Shown here piece after piece: positions 5,250 to 7,685 of a stretch of DNA of 7,685 nucleotides. The stretch is taken from the NCBI GenBank assembly GCA_035507475.1, contig DATJOB010000160.1, forward strand, positions 1 to 7,685, given 5' to 3'. The notes beneath the pieces were generated by a model. That model ran no database searches and had not been told where the DNA came from. It worked only from the letters and a program-made list of their open reading frames with translations. This stretch comes from DATARH01 sp035507475 (GTDB lineage: Bacteria > Pseudomonadota > Alphaproteobacteria > ATCC43930 > CGMCC-115725). How positions within the stretch are numbered: the first letter of the stretch is position 1; the number at the start of each line of letters is the position of its first letter. Made by a program: the position numbers and the translations under genes.

Positions 5250-5837
5250 ATGGCCGACGACGACGCGCCGGAAAACCCGACGCCGGAGCAGCCGCCGGCG
5301 ACAGGCGCACGACAGCGCGGGCCGCAAACCTTCCACGGCCTGGCGAACCTGCGCACGGCGATGGCGACCCAGACGCGCGCCGCGACGCCGCCGGCCGCGG
5401 CGCCGGTGCCGATCGCGATGCCGACCGACGTCCAGCCCAAGCTCGACGAGCAGGGCCGCGCCTACGCGACCGGCAAGCGCAAGAACGCGGTCGCGCGTGT
5501 CTGGATCAGGCCGGGCAACGGCAAGATCGAGGTCAACGGCCGCGACAGCCCGATCTATTTCGCCCGCCCGGTGCTGCGCATGCTGATCTCGCAGCCCTTC
5601 GCCGTTGCCGACCGGCTCGGTCAGTTCGACGTCTGGTGTACGGTCAAGGGCGGCGGGCTGTCCGGTCAGGCCGGGGCGGTGCGTCACGGCATCAGTCGCG
5701 CGCTGACGTTCTACGAACCGGGATTGCGCCCGGTGTTGAAGCAGGGCGGTTTCCTGACGCGCGACAGCCGCGTCGTCGAACGCAAGAAATACGGCAAGGC
5801 CAAGGCCCGGCGCAGCTTCCAGTTCTCGAAGCGCTAG
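5250..5837 (+). CDS. rpsI: 30S ribosomal protein S9, N-terminally extended
   Basis: A 195-residue S9. The conserved domain starts near residue 70 with 'RAYATGKRKNAVARVWIRPG' (70-89), continues with 'YFARPVLRMLISQPF' (103-117) and 'GGGLSGQAGAVRHGISRAL' (134-152), and ends in the invariant tail 'ARRSFQFSKR' (186-195). In E. coli this tail reaches the ribosomal P-site tRNA. E. coli S9 has 130 residues; the surplus is an N-terminal extension of about 65 residues rich in Ala and Pro with an acidic beginning ('MADDDAPENPTPE'). Alphaproteobacterial S9 proteins commonly carry extensions, but this one looks longer than most I recall. The start at 5250 has a good ribosome binding site and sits 2 bases after rplM. 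In-frame ATGs at residues 38 and 57 are less likely starts. Its TAG overlaps the stop codon of the convergent gene in a single CTAG, leaving no room for a terminator before that gene. Confidence 0.97.
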   Translation: MADDDAPENPTPEQPPATGARQRGPQTFHGLANLRTAMATQTRAATPPAAAPVPIAMPTDVQPKLDEQGRAYATGKRKNAVARVWIRPGNGKIEVNGRDSPIYFARPVLRMLISQPFAVADRLGQFDVWCTVKGGGLSGQAGAVRHGISRALTFYEPGLRPVLKQGGFLTRDSRVVERKKYGKAKARRSFQFSKR

Positions 5838-7685
5838 CCGCGGACCCGCGCGGCCGCCCGGCGGGCGCGGTCGAGCGAGCGGTAACGGCGGATGCCGAGG
5901 CGCCTCGGCTCGGCGAGCCGATCGAGGTCGACCGGCCCGAGCGCGGTGGGCAGAACGTAGACCGCGCCCTCGAACGCGACGAGATTGGCGTGGCCGACCG
6001 TTTCGAGGAGCCGCGGCGGCCCGCTGCCGCTGCGCAATGCGGCCGCCTTGCGGGCGCGCCGCAGCGTCGGATAGCGGGCAATGCCGAGGCGCTCCGGATC
6101 GGCGAGGCTCTCGAGCGCAACCTCGCCGCGGTTGACCGGCACGATGAACACGCTGCCGGCGAACGCCACCAGGTTGAAATTGCCCACCGTCTCGACCAGC
6201 CAGGGCAGCCGCGCAAGCGCCGCCGCGCGCGCCCGCTTCAACGAGCGATAGCGCTCGATCCCGTGCATCTCCGGCTGATGCAGCCGGCGGAACGCGACCC
6301 CCTTGAGGTGGTCGGGGACGAGGAAGATGCGCCGATCGAACCCGATCAGCCTGACCCGTCCAAGCACCTCCAACAGCCGCGGGGCTTCGCGCGCCGCTGC
6401 GCGCGCCTGGGTCAGCGTCGCGTGGCGCTCGATCCCGAGGCTCGCCGGGTCGGTCAACTCGTCGAGCGCGACCGCGCCCACATAGGTCGGGATCACGAAG
6501 ATGCTGCCGTCATAGGCGACGAGATGGGCATGGCCGACCTCTTCGAGGAGCCGCGGCGGCCCGGCCTCCTGCGGTGCCTCGTCGGCGCGTTTGCGGGCGT
6601 CGGCACGCGCCGCCTCGATGCTTGCATGGCGCCCGATGCCGAGGCTCTCGGGGTCGTCGGTCCGGTCGAGCTCGACGGGACCGAGCCGCGCCGGCACGAC
6701 GTAGACGCTGCCTTGATACGCCACCAGGTTCGCCGCGCCGATGGTTTCGAGCAGCCAGGGCGGATCGGTGTGATAGCGCGCTTCGTAGCTCGCGCCGTCG
6801 CCGGCCAGCGCCTTCACCGCCGTGACCACCGCGGCCGCCTCGCGCTCGACCTGCGGCCAGCGCGCCTCGTCGAGATCGTCGCCGTGGATGCGGAACGGGA
6901 TGCCGAACGCGCTCCGCTTCAATTCGTCGGTAACCGGATGTTTGAGCGCCGTGGTGATAGCCTCGCGCGGCGCTTGCGCCGGAAACTCGGCGGTGGGCTC
7001 CAGCTCCGCGGTCGGACGGACGAAGGCGGCCAGGTATTCGTCCGAATCGCGCAGCAGGGCACATTCCTCGATTGTCGCATTGCGCGAGGCGTAGGAGCCG
7101 TCATAGGTCCAGCGGTCGAGGCCTTCGGTATCGTGCCGGGCGATCTCGGCGAAATTCATCAGCGCCGGCTGACGCCACAACGAAAACACCAGGATGCCGT
7201 CATCCCCGACCCGCCACCACGGACAATAGGGAAAGTCGTCGAAAGCGGGCCCGTCGGCGATCATCTCCCACTGCCGGTACTGTCGATCGGGGTGCCGAGC
7301 GGCAAGACCGGCGACCGCTCGCGCCGAGGCGACGAGCGCACCGTCCGCACCGCGCATCGCGTCAAGCATCGGTCGCGCCGGTTCGGCCTGGATCGCCCAG
7401 GGCACCGTCAGCACCGCCTTCTTCTTCTCCGCCGCCCAGATCAGCCGCGGCAGCGCGCCGTCGGCGACGAGGCTGTCGGCGCAAAGATACATCGCCAGCG
7501 CCTTGTCCCGCGCGGCCCGGCGCGCTCCGACGAGATGGCCGCGGCTCAGCAGCACGCGCTTCGCGGTGCCCGGATGCGCGGCGAGCAGCGCGAGATCGAC
7601 CTCGGCGAACGAGGCCGCCCGCGCCAGCACCGGCGAATCGAGGAAGCGCTGGCGGTTCTCGGGCAGTGTCGCGATCACCAGGCGG
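5834..7685 (-). CDS. Glycosyltransferase-like protein with five C-terminal repeats (5' end beyond window)
   Basis: At least 614 residues, numbered here from Val at 7676-7678. The frame stays open to the right edge, with Leu and Arg codons before that Val, so the true start is outside. Residues 1-225 resemble, from memory, uncharacterised bacterial proteins found near polysaccharide genes. They open with a strand plus 'RFLD', then have a 'CADSLVADGALPRL' segment (66-79), a 'KKKAVLTVPWAI' strand (85-96) and 'LLRDSDEYLAAF' (208-219). A nucleotide-sugar transferase fold is possible but no catalytic motif is certain. Residues 226-306 are a linker including 'FRIHGDDLDEARW' (262-274). Residues 307-614 are five tandem repeats of about 60 residues, each with 'L-x-E-x-x-G', 'L-V-A-Y/F-x-G-x-V-Y/F-V-x-P' and 'L-G-I-x-R-Y/H-x-x-L-x-x-A-R-x-A'. 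No signal peptide or membrane segment is visible. Its stop shares CTAG with rpsI. Function unknown. Confidence 0.85.
   Translation of the reverse strand, partial: RLVIATLPENRQRFLDSPVLARAASFAEVDLALLAAHPGTAKRVLLSRGHLVGARRAARDKALAMYLCADSLVADGALPRLIWAAEKKKAVLTVPWAIQAEPARPMLDAMRGADGALVASARAVAGLAARHPDRQYRQWEMIADGPAFDDFPYCPWWRVGDDGILVFSLWRQPALMNFAEIARHDTEGLDRWTYDGSYASRNATIEECALLRDSDEYLAAFVRPTAELEPTAEFPAQAPREAITTALKHPVTDELKRSAFGIPFRIHGDDLDEARWPQVEREAAAVVTAVKALAGDGASYEARYHTDPPWLLETIGAANLVAYQGSVYVVPARLGPVELDRTDDPESLGIGRHASIEAARADARKRADEAPQEAGPPRLLEEVGHAHLVAYDGSIFVIPTYVGAVALDELTDPASLGIERHATLTQARAAAREAPRLLEVLGRVRLIGFDRRIFLVPDHLKGVAFRRLHQPEMHGIERYRSLKRARAAALARLPWLVETVGNFNLVAFAGSVFIVPVNRGEVALESLADPERLGIARYPTLRRARKAAALRSGSGPPRLLETVGHANLVAFEGAVYVLPTALGPVDLDRLAEPRRLGIRRYRSLDRARRAAARVRG
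5837..6016 (-). repeat. Protein repeat R5 (residues 555-614)
   Basis: Begins 'PRLLETVGHANLVAFEG', then 'AVYVLPTALGPVDLDRL' and 'LGIRRYRSLDRARRAAA', and ends at the protein's C terminus. A short Gly/Ser-rich link (residues 551-554) separates it from R4. It overlaps the CTAG shared with the rpsI stop. Confidence 0.85.
6029..6205 (-). repeat. Protein repeat R4 (residues 492-550)
   Basis: Begins 'PWLVETVG', with Trp at the position where R2, R3 and R5 have Arg. It continues 'NLVAFAGSVFIVP', 'GEVALESL' and 'LGIARYPTLRRARKAA'. Shares in-phase DNA matches with R1. Confidence 0.85.
6206..6382 (-). repeat. Protein repeat R3 (residues 433-491), most divergent unit
   Basis: Begins 'PRLLEVLG' and ends 'HGIERYRSLKRARAAALARL'. 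The central hairpin reads 'LIGFDRRIFLVP', with Arg replacing the usual Gly and Ser, and the 'G-P-V-D-L' element is replaced by 'KGVAFRRL'. The changes leave the core hydrophobic pattern intact. Confidence 0.8.
6383..6556 (-). repeat. Protein repeat R2 (residues 375-432)
   Basis: Begins 'PRLLEEVGHAHLVAYDG', then 'SIFVIPTYVGAVALDEL' and 'LGIERHATLTQARAAA'. It abuts R3 directly. Of the other units it is most like R5, in both protein and DNA. Confidence 0.85.
6584..6760 (-). repeat. Protein repeat R1 (residues 307-365)
   Basis: First C-terminal repeat unit of the large minus-strand protein. It begins 'PWLLETIG', carries 'NLVAYQGSVYVVP' and 'LGPVELD', and ends with 'LGIGRHASIEAARADA'. A longer linker (about 9 residues, Glu/Ala/Pro-rich) separates it from R2. 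Confidence 0.85.

Noticed and set aside
5837..6760. CRISPR array or non-coding tandem repeat
   Set aside because: The periodicity is in the protein, with unequal spacing (68, 58, 59 and 63 residues) and diverged DNA. There are no short identical direct repeats with unique spacers.
6510..7064. Further open frame on the minus strand inside the repeat protein
   Set aside because: It is an Arg-rich shifted-frame shadow; the repeat-protein frame has regular conserved units and continues through the region.
7676..7678. GTG as the start codon of the repeat protein
   Set aside because: The frame remains open upstream to the window edge and the sequence around it ('RLVIATLPEN') looks like an internal first strand, so the real start is probably outside the window.

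Overview
The window is about 7.7 kb of very GC-rich (roughly 70% by eye), densely coding chromosomal DNA. The cues point to an alphaproteobacterium. There is an rplM-rpsI pair whose S9 carries the N-terminal extension usual in that class, a NUDT19-like Nudix protein, a two-domain universal stress protein and a YccU-type CoA-binding protein. No tRNA, rRNA, CRISPR array, insertion sequence or prophage gene is visible. No gene-free stretch reaches 300 bases; the longest is 177 bases.

Layout from left to right: (1) the C-terminal end of a probable gamma-glutamyltransferase-family protein, then a NUDT19-like Nudix hydrolase and a tandem universal stress protein, all on + and tightly spaced; (2) a CoA-binding protein on -, whose stop codon overlaps that of the stress protein; (3) a TauD/TfdA-type Fe(II)/2-oxoglutarate dioxygenase on +, divergent from the CoA-binding gene across 60 bases; (4) on -, an ECHDC3-like crotonase followed by a CPFS-motif thioredoxin-fold protein, probably one transcript; (5) a 177-base divergent regulatory region with a perfect 14-bp palindrome, a bulged hairpin and a likely rplM promoter; (6) the ribosomal protein operon rplM-rpsI on +; (7) on -, a long protein that runs off the right edge, with a glycosyltransferase-like N-terminal part and five tandem C-terminal repeats of about 60 residues.

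Most genes are housekeeping or general metabolic: acyl-CoA/CoA chemistry (Nudix, CoA-binding and crotonase genes), stress response and translation. They do not form one obvious pathway. The least explained items are the five-repeat protein, the catalytically atypical crotonase paired with a CxxS thioredoxin-fold protein, and the two symmetrical elements between that pair and rplM. Two of the three convergent junctions have both stop codons embedded in one shared CTAG.
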